A stretch of DNA of 64,000 nt from Pseudotabrizicola sp051200875 (GCF_051200875.1 NZ_CP195191.1:2046001-2110000), one strand, 5' to 3'; counted from the first letter of the stretch, positions 1-8,524 are shown. Numbers and translations are program-made. The notes: generated by a model from the letters alone, not told the origin.

Positions 1-671
1 TCGTCCCGCGCCTGATGTCCGGCCCAGCGCGGCGCAAGCCAAGGTTGGGCCTCCAGCCGCTTCAGCCAATCTTCGCGCCAGTCTGGGCGCAAGGCCGGGT
101 CGGCTGGGCGGCTGGAATAGCTTAGCATCACCGCGCCCCAGCCGAAGTTCTCGCCCAAAAGGCAACCGCCCTTGTAGTGAATGTCATCGGCAAAGCGGTC
201 TGTCGTCGAATAGACCGAAATCACCGCCTTCAGGGCGGGAGGCTGAAGGAAAGCGGTTTGGAGGCAATTGAAGCCGCCCCAGCTTTTCCCCATCATCCCG
301 ACCGTACCCGAACACCAGTCCTGCGCCGCAAGCCAAGCGATCACATCACAGGCATCCTGCAGTTCCTGAGCAGTGTATTCATCGCTCATCAGGCCTTCAC
401 TGTCGCCATTGCCGCGCATGTCGACGCGCACGCAGGCATAGCCGTGACCAGCAACATAAGGGTGCATCAACTCGTCCCGGGGCAAGGTGCCATCCCGTTT
501 GCGATACGGAATGTATTCCAGCACTGCTGGAACCGGGGACTGAGGCGCGTTGTCGGGCATCCAAACCCGCGCCGAAAGTTTTGTCCCGTCTGGAAGGGGG
601 ATCCGGAGGTCTTCGATCTCCATCAACCGGTAAGGAAAATCATCGCGAGTCGCCGGGTGGTGTACGGTCAT
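1..671 (-). CDS. CocE/NonD family hydrolase (3' end outside window)
   Basis: The N-terminal 223 residues of an alpha/beta hydrolase of the CocE/NonD (X-Pro dipeptidyl-peptidase, S15-like) family. The ATG at 671 follows GGAGATTGAA, a good ribosome binding site. Visible hallmarks are IPLPDGTKLSARVWMP near residue 25, EYIPYRKRDGT near 51, VRVDMRGNGDSEG near 82 and the nucleophile elbow GKSWGG, whose Ser is the expected catalytic residue. The family includes cocaine esterase, cephalosporin acylases and many serine hydrolases of unknown substrate; nothing here fixes the substrate. The Asp and His of the triad lie beyond the window edge. It is transcribed divergently from betC across a 267-bp gap. 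The family call is firm, the substrate unknown. Confidence 0.85.
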   Translation of the reverse strand, partial: MTVHHPATRDDFPYRLMEIEDLRIPLPDGTKLSARVWMPDNAPQSPVPAVLEYIPYRKRDGTLPRDELMHPYVAGHGYACVRVDMRGNGDSEGLMSDEYTAQELQDACDVIAWLAAQDWCSGTVGMMGKSWGGFNCLQTAFLQPPALKAVISVYSTTDRFADDIHYKGGCLLGENFGWGAVMLSYSSRPADPALRPDWREDWLKRLEAQPWLAPRWAGHQARD

Positions 672-752
672 TTCAATCTCCGATCCCCACCATTTGCACA
701 CGAGGTTCGCCCCCCGATCAAGCCGCTAAAGCGACCTAAGTCAGCAATTTGC

Positions 753-767
753 GACAAGAATTTTGTC
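753..767. promoter_or_regulatory. Small inverted repeat in the CocE/betC divergent gap
   Basis: GACAA-GAATT-TTGTC is a perfect 5-bp-arm inverted repeat in the middle of the 267-bp divergent intergenic region (672-938). A BetI-like sequence, TTGACGTTCCAA, lies at 879-890, about 50 bp before betC. Both are short enough to occur by chance. Nothing else recognisable is in this gap. Confidence 0.22.
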
Positions 768-938
768 TTGAGACACGAGGTGAACAGCGCGGGTTGACAG
801 GCGGCCCCGACCCGGATTTGGATCGCGGGCAACATCCTCTCGCCGTGGAAATCGGCGCGTCGCCAGCAACCGAAATGATTGACGTTCCAAGGCCAGGTGT
901 TCCTTGCAACGCCGCCCCGGCCCAAAGCGGAGAAACGC

Positions 939-2444
939 ATGACCGACCAGCCGAATATTCTCATCCTCATGGTCGATCAGTTGAACGGGACGTTCTTTCC
1001 CGACGGCCCTGCCTCCTTTCTCCATGCGCCGAATTTGCGGCGTTTGGCTGAACATTCGCTGCGGTTCCAGAATTGCTACACCGGCTCGCCCCTTTGTGCG
1101 CCTGCCCGCGCCTCGTTCATGTCAGGGCAATTGCCGCGCCGGACGCGGGTCTATGACAATGCGGCCGAATTCGCCTCGGACATTCCGACCTATGCCCACC
1201 ACCTGCGCCGCGCCGGGTATCTGACAGCACTGTCGGGCAAGATGCATTTCGTCGGCCCCGACCAGATGCACGGTTTTGAGGAACGCCTGACTACCGACAT
1301 CTACCCTGCCGATTTCGGTTGGACCCCCGATTACCGCAAACCGGGAGAGCGGATCGACTGGTGGTATCACAACCTCGGATCGGTCACGGGCGCAGGCGTG
1401 GCCGAGATCACCAACCAGTTGGAATATGACGATGACGTGGCCTTTCAGGCCGTGCAAAAACTTTATGATCTCTCACGCGGCGGCGACGCCCGCCCGTGGT
1501 GCCTGACGGTCAGCTTTACACACCCGCATGACCCCTATGTCGCCCGCCGCAAATACTGGGATCTTTACGAAGGCATTCCGGAACTCGACCCACCTAAGGC
1601 GATCGACTACGATGACCAAGACCCCCACTCCAAACGTCTGATGGATGCCTGCGACTGGCGAAATTTCGACATCACAGACGACCATATCCGCCGTGCGCGC
1701 CAAGGCTATTTCGCCAATATCTCCTATATCGACGACAAGATCGGCGAGATTTTCTCGGTGCTCGAGGCAACGCGCCAAGAGGCGATCGTGATCTTCGTCT
1801 CGGATCACGGCGATATGCTCGGCGAGCGCGGCCTTTGGTTCAAGATGAACTTCTTCGAAGGCTCGGCGCGTGTGCCCCTGATGATCTCGGCCCCCGGCAT
1901 CGACCCCGGCCTGATCACGGACCCGGTCTCGACGATTGACGTTACCCCGACCCTTGCGGCGCTTGCCGGTGTTGATCTGGGGGAGGTCGCGCCTTGGACC
2001 GATGGCGAAAACCTCTTGCCTTTGGCGCAGGGTGGAAAGCGGTCGATGGTCGCGATGGAATATGCCGCCGAAGGCACGATCACGCCGATGGTCGGTCTGC
2101 GCGAAGGCGCATGGAAATACATTCGCTGCCCGGCCGACCCCGACATGCTTTTTGATCTCGCGCATGATCCGGAAGAGCGTGAAAATCTGGTCGAAGAACC
2201 CAAGGCCGCAGAAATCCTCGCCTATTTCCGCAAGGCTGCCGATGCCCGCTGGGACTTGGCCGCCTTTGACGCCGAAGTGCGGCAAAGCCAAGCCCGCCGC
2301 TGGGTGGTCTACGAGGCGCTGCGCAACGGGGCCTATTTCCCGTGGGATTACCAGCCGCTTCGGGCCGCGTCCGAACGCTATATGCGCAATCACATGGACC
2401 TGAACGTGCTGGAAGAAGCAAAGAGATTCCCGCGCGGCGAGTGA
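939..2444 (+). CDS. betC: Choline-sulfatase BetC
   Basis: Hydrolyses choline-O-sulfate to choline and sulfate in the cytoplasm, feeding glycine betaine synthesis. The protein is 501 aa, the normal length of BetC, and from memory it aligns almost end to end with the Sinorhizobium meliloti enzyme. Features are PNILILMVDQLNG at the N-terminus (metal site), the type I sulfatase motif C-A-P-A-R at residues 53-57 whose Cys53 would become formylglycine, THPHDPYVARRK in the middle, FVSDHGDMLGERGLWFKMN, and the choline-sulfatase C-terminal signature around RRWVVYEALRNGAYFPWD. I chose the ATG at 939 because GGAG sits 6 bp upstream and family alignment starts there; an ATG at 879 in the same frame lacks both. 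No betI, betB or transporter gene is next to it. It converges on a GMC oxidoreductase gene. Confidence 0.97.
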   Translation: MTDQPNILILMVDQLNGTFFPDGPASFLHAPNLRRLAEHSLRFQNCYTGSPLCAPARASFMSGQLPRRTRVYDNAAEFASDIPTYAHHLRRAGYLTALSGKMHFVGPDQMHGFEERLTTDIYPADFGWTPDYRKPGERIDWWYHNLGSVTGAGVAEITNQLEYDDDVAFQAVQKLYDLSRGGDARPWCLTVSFTHPHDPYVARRKYWDLYEGIPELDPPKAIDYDDQDPHSKRLMDACDWRNFDITDDHIRRARQGYFANISYIDDKIGEIFSVLEATRQEAIVIFVSDHGDMLGERGLWFKMNFFEGSARVPLMISAPGIDPGLITDPVSTIDVTPTLAALAGVDLGEVAPWTDGENLLPLAQGGKRSMVAMEYAAEGTITPMVGLREGAWKYIRCPADPDMLFDLAHDPEERENLVEEPKAAEILAYFRKAADARWDLAAFDAEVRQSQARRWVVYEALRNGAYFPWDYQPLRAASERYMRNHMDLNVLEEAKRFPRGE

Positions 2445-2453
2445 CGTGGCAAC

Positions 2454-2488
2454 GCCGTCGCCCGGGGCTCGATGCCCCCGGCGACGGC
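2454..2488. terminator. Hairpin between convergent betC and GMC genes
   Basis: Left arm GCCGTCGCC (2454-2462) pairs with GGCGACGGC (2480-2488), extended by GGGG/CCCC around a CTCGATG loop, about 13-14 bp of stem. It sits exactly in the 48-bp gap between the two converging genes. The T-tract on either side is weak, so it may act bidirectionally or mainly as an mRNA 3' end. Confidence 0.65.
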
Positions 2489-2492
2489 ACCT

Positions 2493-4112
2493 CTATTTGG
2501 CGTCGGCCAGCACCAGTTCCGCGCCTTTCCACCCCATCAGGATCGACGGCGCATTGGTGTTTCCGGCAATCAGGTTCGGAAAACTGGACGCATCGATCAC
2601 GCGCAGCCCCTCTACGCCCCGCACCCGGCACCGGCTGTCCAGAACGCTGGTGGCGGGGTCCACCCCCATCCGCACGGTGCAGGACGGATGATAGACCGTG
2701 CCCGATCGCTTGCGGAAATCGTCGATCAGCGCCTCATCGCTCGTGACCTCTGGCCCCGGCCGCAACTCTTCCTTGATCAGCCGCGCCATCGCCGGTTGCG
2801 CCGCCAGATGGCGCAGGAATTTCACGGCCGCCAACATCTCGGTCACGTCATGCTCGGTCGAAAAGGCATTGGCCGTAATCACCGGATGGGCCATCGGATC
2901 GGGCGTGTTGATTCGGATATGCCCCCGCGAGGTCGGGCGGCAGTTCGAAAGGCCCAAGGACAGGCCCGACCAGGGGTCAGGGTTCAGGATCGGGCGCTCA
3001 CCGTCCCGGGGGATAAGCGTTGAAAAGGCTTGCATGTAAAGCTGCATATTAGGCCGGGGCAGATCGGGCGAGGTGCGGAAAAACCCGCCGCCATGATTGA
3101 TCGACTTGGCCAAGGGACCAGAGCCGCCAAGGAAATATTTCATCCCGGCCAGCGCTTTGCCCCACCACGGGCGCAGCTCGTCATTATAGGTCGGCACCTT
3201 CATCGACCATGTATAGTTGATGCCCTGATGATCGTTCAGGTGATCGCCGACATTCGGGTTGTCGACCAGAACATCCAACCCCAAGGATTGCAGCAAGGCC
3301 CCCGGCCCGATGCCCGAAAGCTGCAAGAGTTGCGGCGAATTGATCGCCCCCCCGGACAGGATCACCTCGGCTTTTGCCCGCAGGGTTTTCACCTGCCCGC
3401 CTTGACGATACTCCACACCCACCGCCCGGCCATTCTCGACCAGAACCCGGGTCACATGGGCATGGGTGATCACCTTCAGATTGGCTCGCCCCATCGCAGG
3501 CCGCAAAAAGGCCCGCGCGGTGGAATTCCGGCGCGCGCCCTTGATCGTCATCTGATAGATGCCCGCGCCTTCCTGTTCGGCCCCATTGAAATCGGGGTTA
3601 TGAGCCAGCCCCGCCTCTTCGCAGGCGGCGATGTAATCCTTCACCAAAGGATGCAAACCGCGTCGGTTGGCCGAGATGAACAAAGGCCCGCCCTTCCCCC
3701 GATAGGCATCCGCGCCCGCCTCGTTATCCTCGATGGCGCGATAGGCGGCGCGGCACTCCTCCCAGCCCCAGCCCGGCGCCTCGCGGCCCCAGTCTTCGTA
3801 ATCCTCCCGATGCCCCCTGATCCAGACCATCGCATTGATCGACGAAGACCCACCCAAAATCTTGCCACGCGGCCAATGGTCCCGCGCGCCATCAAGGCCC
3901 GGGTCCGGCTCGGTCTTGTACAGCCAGTTCAGCGAGGGGTCATAGAAAAGCTTGCCATAGCCCAGCGGCAAATGAACATAAAACCGCCGGTCACTGCCGC
4001 CCGCTTCCAGCAAGACAACGCGATGCTTTCCGCTCTCGCTCAACCGGTTGGCCAGCACACATCCCGCGCTGCCAGCCCCCACGATGATGAAATCTGGTTC
4101 CAAGCCAGCCAC
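2493..4112 (-). CDS. GMC family FAD-dependent oxidoreductase (choline dehydrogenase-like)
   Basis: FAD-dependent alcohol oxidoreductase of the glucose-methanol-choline family, 539 aa. Visible are the Rossmann GxGxxG motif IIVGAGSAGCVLANRL near residue 9, GMC signature 1 around GKILGGSSSINAMVWIRGH near 85, the second signature GAINSPQLLQLSGIGP near 255, and the C-terminal HPSCTVRMG stretch carrying the active-site His. It resembles BetA but is more like the broad alcohol dehydrogenase branch (AlkJ or PEG dehydrogenase-like), so I do not assign betA. The start is GTG at 4112; a TTG nine bases further in is possible because AAGGG sits very close to the GTG. It may work on choline released by BetC or on another alcohol. 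No betB aldehyde dehydrogenase is adjacent. Confidence 0.85.
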   Translation of the reverse strand: MAGLEPDFIIVGAGSAGCVLANRLSESGKHRVVLLEAGGSDRRFYVHLPLGYGKLFYDPSLNWLYKTEPDPGLDGARDHWPRGKILGGSSSINAMVWIRGHREDYEDWGREAPGWGWEECRAAYRAIEDNEAGADAYRGKGGPLFISANRRGLHPLVKDYIAACEEAGLAHNPDFNGAEQEGAGIYQMTIKGARRNSTARAFLRPAMGRANLKVITHAHVTRVLVENGRAVGVEYRQGGQVKTLRAKAEVILSGGAINSPQLLQLSGIGPGALLQSLGLDVLVDNPNVGDHLNDHQGINYTWSMKVPTYNDELRPWWGKALAGMKYFLGGSGPLAKSINHGGGFFRTSPDLPRPNMQLYMQAFSTLIPRDGERPILNPDPWSGLSLGLSNCRPTSRGHIRINTPDPMAHPVITANAFSTEHDVTEMLAAVKFLRHLAAQPAMARLIKEELRPGPEVTSDEALIDDFRKRSGTVYHPSCTVRMGVDPATSVLDSRCRVRGVEGLRVIDASSFPNLIAGNTNAPSILMGWKGAELVLADAK

Positions 4113-4164
4113 CCTTTCGCCTTTTGGGTTTTCTTACCCTTCTTCCCGTACCATGCCACAGCCC

Positions 4165-4188
4165 AAAGCGACCCCGAAAGGTCGCTTT
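4165..4188 (-). terminator. Hairpin downstream of the pepsin-like gene
   Basis: AAAGCGACC (4165-4173) and GGTCGCTTT (4180-4188) form a perfect 9-bp stem around a 6-nt loop in the gap between the minus-strand gene ending at 4261 and the GMC gene starting at 4112. The U-tract is short (TTT), so termination may be partial. Confidence 0.5.
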
Positions 4189-4260
4189 CCAGCCGTGACT
4201 GCACGGAATTGGCCAGCCAAGTCGCCCTATCTCCGCGAACCTGGGGGTCGGCGGACCTGT

Positions 4261-5346
4261 TCACTCCCCGGATACGATCCGAAGCCCAAGCAATCCGACT
4301 GACAGATCTATAGAAAGTCGGTTCTCTTCAAAAAACCGAAGGCCGATTACATGGTGGGGAAGTCCCTTCTCAAAGGCGACCTCTGGCACATACCTTGTCT
4401 TGAATGCCCATTCCGCCAGCGTCGCAACCTTCACCGCTTTCCCGTTTTTCAGCGGCTTGGCCTCGACCCCACCGACATAAATCATCGAATTGCCGGTATC
4501 AAAAAGCGTCGGCAGGCAATTCGGTTTCTCCTCCCCGATCACAATACAGGCCGAGACCGTCGGAAAATTGAACCGTTCTTCTGCGGCCTTGATAAGGGTG
4601 AACTTCCACCCCTCGCGGTCCTTCGGATCAACCCCGATGGCCAGCGCCGGAACCGAAGGGCAATTGTGATCTTCGGTCGCACATACGGCCCAATCCGAAC
4701 CCAGATCGCCGATGCTGTAGCCTTTATGCAGTCCCTCAGGAACCGCAACCGCGTTCAAGGGCGAAGTGATTTCGCCCTTCACATCTACCCGACCGATGGG
4801 AGAGATGCCCAGCATCCCTTTCGGCCAAAGCTTCCCGCCAACCACTTGACCATCGGACCGCCTGACCACCTTTGTACGGATCATGAAACTGATCGGCTGC
4901 TCGGTGCTGACCGACGCCGTCTCATCCCCCAGCCAGACCTTGGCGCGGGCAAGATGGCCATAGTGGATCGAGCCGCCGTAATGCGCTTCGACCTTTTGCG
5001 TCGTCACCACGATCCCGTTGATACTGGTCTCTTGATCAATCTTGATACCATCCAGCGAGCACATCTCCTTGGGCAGCACGAATTCGCAATCGATCGACAT
5101 CCCCGAGGAACCGGTGTCCAGCAACAAAGGTTGCCCGATCTCCTTGTCGCCCAACTTCATCAAGGGCACATGGACCAGCCGGATGTTCTTAGGCTTTCCG
5201 GGGTATTCCTGCTTGATCACCGGCAGCAAGACCGGTTTTGCTGTTTCGGCCCCGACCGCCGAAACCGAGAGTCCCGCCCAAAAGGCGATCGCAGCAAGGC
5301 TGCCACGCAGAATTGCCGCGGTGGTCCTAGAAATGGAAAAGCGCAT
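4261..5346 (-). CDS. Secreted bilobed pepsin-like (A1-type) aspartic protease homologue
   Basis: A 361-aa exported protein. The N-terminus has a basic MRFSISR, a hydrophobic core and a likely signal peptidase site after SAVGA (about residue 33). Two aspartic protease motifs are present: LLLDTGSSG with Asp77 and TLFDTGNSM with Asp283, 206 residues apart (183 in pepsin). Each is followed by hydrophobic Gly motifs typical of an A1 lobe (GMLGIS near 178; HHVIGLRFFEENRLSIDL near 331, resembling the pepsin C-terminal strand). Six cysteines (87, 96, 222, 229, 267, 277) suggest disulfides in the periplasm. Pepsin-like proteins are uncommon in bacteria, though shewasin-type examples are known. The start at 5346 was chosen because GAGGTG precedes it and it gives a clean signal peptide; an in-frame start 54 bp upstream does not. 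Activity is inferred, and the natural substrate is unknown. Confidence 0.7.
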   Translation of the reverse strand: MRFSISRTTAAILRGSLAAIAFWAGLSVSAVGAETAKPVLLPVIKQEYPGKPKNIRLVHVPLMKLGDKEIGQPLLLDTGSSGMSIDCEFVLPKEMCSLDGIKIDQETSINGIVVTTQKVEAHYGGSIHYGHLARAKVWLGDETASVSTEQPISFMIRTKVVRRSDGQVVGGKLWPKGMLGISPIGRVDVKGEITSPLNAVAVPEGLHKGYSIGDLGSDWAVCATEDHNCPSVPALAIGVDPKDREGWKFTLIKAAEERFNFPTVSACIVIGEEKPNCLPTLFDTGNSMIYVGGVEAKPLKNGKAVKVATLAEWAFKTRYVPEVAFEKGLPHHVIGLRFFEENRLSIDLSVGLLGLRIVSGE

Positions 5347-5440
5347 CAACACCTCATTTCGAAATGCAATTTGGTTTAAATGCCCAAGCGAGCAGGCCAT
5401 TCGCAGATCAACACGAGGTTGAGCCTCCTGTCACCTCTTT

Positions 5441-6238
5441 TCAGCGCCCCTTCCAGACCGGATCACGCTTTTCGGCAAAGGCGCGGGCGCCCTCCAACTG
5501 ATCCTCACTGGAATAAAGCCGATCGACGGTCGCAAATTGACGCTTGGTGATGCGGTTCAACCCGTCCTGGAACTTCAGCGCCTCGGCTTCGCGCACCACT
5601 TCCTTGATCGCGGCATAGACCAAGGGCGGTCCGCTTTCGAGAAGGCGAGCTAAGTCCCACGCCTTGGAGAGCAGATCCTCGGGCGCGGTGATTTCCTTCA
5701 ACAGACCCCAGCGCAACGCCTCTTCCGCATCAAACCAGCGGCCCGTCAACAAGAGGTCCATGGCAACGTGATAGGGGATGCGCTTGGGCAGTTTCAGGCT
5801 GGCCGCATCGGCCACAGTGCCAGACCGGATTTCCGGAAGGGCAAAGGTGGCGGTACTACTGGCAAGGATCAAATCGCAGGAAAGGGCAAGTTCCAGCCCC
5901 CCGCCACAGCAGATTCCATTGACTGCGCAGATCACCGGTTTGTTGAGATTTGGCAATTCCTGAAGACCGCCAAAACCGCCCACGCCGTAATCGCCATCGA
6001 CAGCATCGCCGCCTGCTGCCGCCTTCAAGTCCCAGCCGGGGCAAAAGAACTTGTCCCCTTCGGCCCGCAAAATCGCCACGCGCAGGCTGTCATCGTCACG
6101 GAAATCGCGAAAGACAAGCCCCATGACACGGCTGGTGATCAGGTCGATGGCATTGGCTTTGGGCCGGTCCAGCGTCACCTCAAGGATCGCGCCTTCGCGC
6201 CGGGTCCGAATGGGCCCCTCTGTCCGCATCTCCATCAT
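5441..6238 (-). CDS. caiD: Crotonobetainyl-CoA hydratase-like crotonase (CaiD family)
   Basis: Enoyl-CoA hydratase superfamily protein, 265 aa, very close in sequence layout to E. coli CaiD: EVTLDRPKANAID at residue 20, FFCPGWDLKAAA at 64, FALPEIRSG at 132 and the shared C-terminal end FAEKRDPVWKGR. CaiD interconverts crotonobetainyl-CoA and L-carnitinyl-CoA. Glu116 (GGGLELAL) and Glu136 (LPE) keep the 20-residue spacing of the two acidic residues in CaiD. The oxyanion-hole segment around GICCGGG is normal. The start ATG at 6238 overlaps the stop of the acyl-CoA synthetase gene as ATGA, with GGAGG upstream, so translation is probably coupled. It is the last gene of the carnitine array. Stereochemistry and exact substrate are inferred from family and context. 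Confidence 0.85.
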   Translation of the reverse strand: MMEMRTEGPIRTRREGAILEVTLDRPKANAIDLITSRVMGLVFRDFRDDDSLRVAILRAEGDKFFCPGWDLKAAAGGDAVDGDYGVGGFGGLQELPNLNKPVICAVNGICCGGGLELALSCDLILASSTATFALPEIRSGTVADAASLKLPKRIPYHVAMDLLLTGRWFDAEEALRWGLLKEITAPEDLLSKAWDLARLLESGPPLVYAAIKEVVREAEALKFQDGLNRITKRQFATVDRLYSSEDQLEGARAFAEKRDPVWKGR

Positions 6239-8232
6239 TCGCTTGCCTCCCAGATCACCGCATCGGCTGCAACGGCACCAGCCGCTCCCACCATCAACGG
6301 GTTGATTTCAATTTCTTCCAAAGCGCTGTTCTTCGCCATCAAGTTCTGCATCGCCATCACCGCTTGCACCACGGCCGCCACATCGGCCCGCGCCCTTCCC
6401 CGATAGCCATCCAGCAGCGGCCACAGACGCAACTGCCGCAGGCCAGCCATCACCTCTTCCGTCGTAACCGGCAGGCACAGCGTCACCGTATCGGCCAGCA
6501 ACTCGGCCTCGACCCCGCCAAAACCCAGCGTCAGCGTGGTCCCATAAACCGGATCGCGCCGCAGCCCGACCAACAGTTCGGCGATGGTGCCCGTCACCAT
6601 TTCTTCGGCCAGATAGCCGGTCGCGCCGGGCATGTCCTCCTGCCCCTCGACCGAGGTCAAGCCCAGCCGCACCGCGCCCATTTCCGATTTATGGGCAAAG
6701 CCAAGCCCCTTGAGGGCCAATCGTCCCGTCAACCCCGCCGCCAGCGGGGCCAGATCGGCAAGGGTCGGTGCGCAAACGCCACGCGGCACGGCCACACCCG
6801 CCGCCGCCAACCGCCCTTTTGCCGTCGCCTCGTCCAGCATCCGCAAGGGACGCTCAGGCAAGGCTGCCCAAGGCCGCCAGCCGGGCCGCGCGGCAGGCGT
6901 CTGCGCCGCCCTGATCGCGGGCAGGGCCGAGGCCAAGCCCATCAACGGGCAAATCCCCCGCTCGATCATCGCAATCGCCCGGTCCTCATCGAAATTCTCG
7001 GGCAAAGATCCGACCGGAAAGGCGGGCTTGCCCGTGGCCGCCTGCGCAGCCTCAATCGCATCCAAGGCGGGCTGAAAACTCGACGGATCACATCGATCCG
7101 GGCGTGGTGGGTCGATGATATATATGCCCGCGTCATAGGCCTCTAGCATCGTGGTAAAGACGTCGGTGGTGCGCGGCCCGTCTCCCCAGATAAAGGTGTG
7201 ATAATCCAGCGGATTTGCAATCGCGACAATAGGGCCAAGGATCTCGGACAGCCGCGCCCGCGTGGCCTCTGGCACTGGTGGAAAGTCGATCCCGGAGGGC
7301 GCTGCCATATCGGCCACCAGACCCGCCTCCCCCCCGGAACAAGAGAGCGAGCACAGACGCTCCCCGATCTGAGGCCCGTGAAGGTGAAAGATCTTCAATG
7401 TCTCGATCAAGGCATCCAGCGTCGCCACCTCGGCCACACCGGCGCTGCGCAAAAAGGCACTCGATGCCGCCCCGCCCCCGGCGAGCGACGCCGTGTGCGA
7501 AGCCGCCGCCACGCGGCTCAACTCGGTCTTACCCGATTTGATGCAGACCACGCCCTTTCCCGCCGCCCGTGCTGCTTCAGCCAAGGCGGCGAAGGCCGGG
7601 GCATCGTCAATCCCCTCGACATACATGCCGATGGCCGTCACCCGATCATCGGCCAAAAGCGCGCCCGCCAATGCGGCAAGCCCAACCTGAGCGGCATTGC
7701 CAAGACAAGCGACATAGGCTACCGGCAGCCCCCGCGCCTGCATGGTCAGGTTGATCACGATGTTTGACGACTGGCTCAGCAGCGCCACGCCCCGCTCAAC
7801 CCGTCGCCCGCCATGCTGGTCTGGCCACAGCAGTGCTCCGTCAAGGTAGTTGATCACACCATAGCAATTGGGGCCAAGGATCGGCATATCGCCCGCAGCC
7901 TTGACAAGTTCCGCCTGAAGCCCGGCCTCGCCCGCCTCTTCCCAGCCGCTGGCAAAACAAATCGCCCCGCCCGCGCCCATCGCGGCCAGTTCGCGCACAA
8001 CCTCCACCGTCGCAAAACGGTTGACCCCTATGAAGGTCGCGTCTGGCGCTACGGGCAGATCGGCCAAACTGGAAAAGGCCCGCACCCCGGCAATCTCGGA
8101 CCGCTTTGGATGAACCGGCCAAATCGGCCCGTCAAACCCCATCTTCCGGCATTGCTCGATCACGTTCTCGGCCCATCCGGCGCCCAAAACGGCAATGGAT
8201 TTCGGCCGCAGCAGACGCTCCAGATCACGCAT
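6235..8232 (-). CDS. NDP-forming acyl-CoA synthetase (acetate-CoA ligase ADP-forming family)
   Basis: A 665-aa single-chain NDP-forming acyl-CoA ligase. Domains in order: CoA-binding Rossmann domain (about 1-130, with GPNCYGVIN at 120), two succinyl-CoA-ligase-like flavodoxin domains (about 145-450) with the phosphorylated-His motif SHTASLAG (His246), and a C-terminal ATP-grasp domain (about 480-660, GFAHKSEMGAV and EINPLMVG). Such enzymes make acyl-CoA plus ADP and phosphate, unlike the AMP-forming CaiC of E. coli. Position between an acyl-CoA dehydrogenase and a CaiD-like hydratase suggests activation of gamma-butyrobetaine, crotonobetaine or carnitine; this is inference. The start ATG at 8232 has GGAG upstream and lies inside the end of the preceding gene; an in-frame ATG at 8262 has no such site. 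Confidence 0.85.
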   Translation of the reverse strand: MRDLERLLRPKSIAVLGAGWAENVIEQCRKMGFDGPIWPVHPKRSEIAGVRAFSSLADLPVAPDATFIGVNRFATVEVVRELAAMGAGGAICFASGWEEAGEAGLQAELVKAAGDMPILGPNCYGVINYLDGALLWPDQHGGRRVERGVALLSQSSNIVINLTMQARGLPVAYVACLGNAAQVGLAALAGALLADDRVTAIGMYVEGIDDAPAFAALAEAARAAGKGVVCIKSGKTELSRVAAASHTASLAGGGAASSAFLRSAGVAEVATLDALIETLKIFHLHGPQIGERLCSLSCSGGEAGLVADMAAPSGIDFPPVPEATRARLSEILGPIVAIANPLDYHTFIWGDGPRTTDVFTTMLEAYDAGIYIIDPPRPDRCDPSSFQPALDAIEAAQAATGKPAFPVGSLPENFDEDRAIAMIERGICPLMGLASALPAIRAAQTPAARPGWRPWAALPERPLRMLDEATAKGRLAAAGVAVPRGVCAPTLADLAPLAAGLTGRLALKGLGFAHKSEMGAVRLGLTSVEGQEDMPGATGYLAEEMVTGTIAELLVGLRRDPVYGTTLTLGFGGVEAELLADTVTLCLPVTTEEVMAGLRQLRLWPLLDGYRGRARADVAAVVQAVMAMQNLMAKNSALEEIEINPLMVGAAGAVAADAVIWEASE

Positions 8233-8524
8233 CGGTGGCTCCTTTCCGGTCCAGATGCCCAAGCTCCCGCTCCGGCCAGCAATGATCGCGCAACCGCGTC
8301 TTCACCTCCCGCGCGTCAGGAAAACCACCATCCGCCTTTCGGTCCCAAAGGACTTTCCCGTCCACCTCGATCCGGTAGATGCCGCCATATCCCGGGACCA
8401 GCGTCACCGAAGCCAGATCTTCGCCAAAACTCGACAAAAGCTCCTGTGCCATCCAACCCGCCCGCAAAAGCCAGTTGCACTGCGTACAAAACGTAATGCT
8501 GACAGAGGGTTTCGCTGCGGTCAT
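8225..8524 (-). CDS. SelT/SelW/SelH (Rdx) family CxxC protein
   Basis: A 99-aa thioredoxin-like redox protein of the SelW family. The motif FCTQCNW near residue 13 is the CxxC/CxxU redox site; here both positions are Cys (TGC), so no selenocysteine is involved. Further landmarks are LVPGYGGIYRIEVDG and LWDRKADGGFPDAREVK, the typical Rdx GxGGxF and G-F-P regions. The start at 8524 follows GGGAGGCATCGC. Its last codons overlap the start of the acyl-CoA synthetase gene by 8 bp, so the two are probably translated together. SelW-like proteins interact with thiols such as glutathione or partner enzymes, but their bacterial role is unclear. A 339-bp gap containing repeats separates it from the acyl-CoA dehydrogenase gene upstream. 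Confidence 0.85.
   Translation of the reverse strand: MTAAKPSVSITFCTQCNWLLRAGWMAQELLSSFGEDLASVTLVPGYGGIYRIEVDGKVLWDRKADGGFPDAREVKTRLRDHCWPERELGHLDRKGATDA

Noticed and set aside
3030..4313. 427-codon plus-strand frame opposite the GMC gene
   Set aside because: Arg/His/Pro-rich composition with no motif; a GC-codon mirror of the real gene.
5355..5366. Palindrome CATTTCGAAATG before the pepsin-like gene
   Set aside because: A 12-bp palindrome overlapping the ribosome site; too short to call an operator without conservation.
8225..8524. Selenocysteine in the SelW-like protein
   Set aside because: The redox motif codons are both TGC; there is no in-frame TGA.
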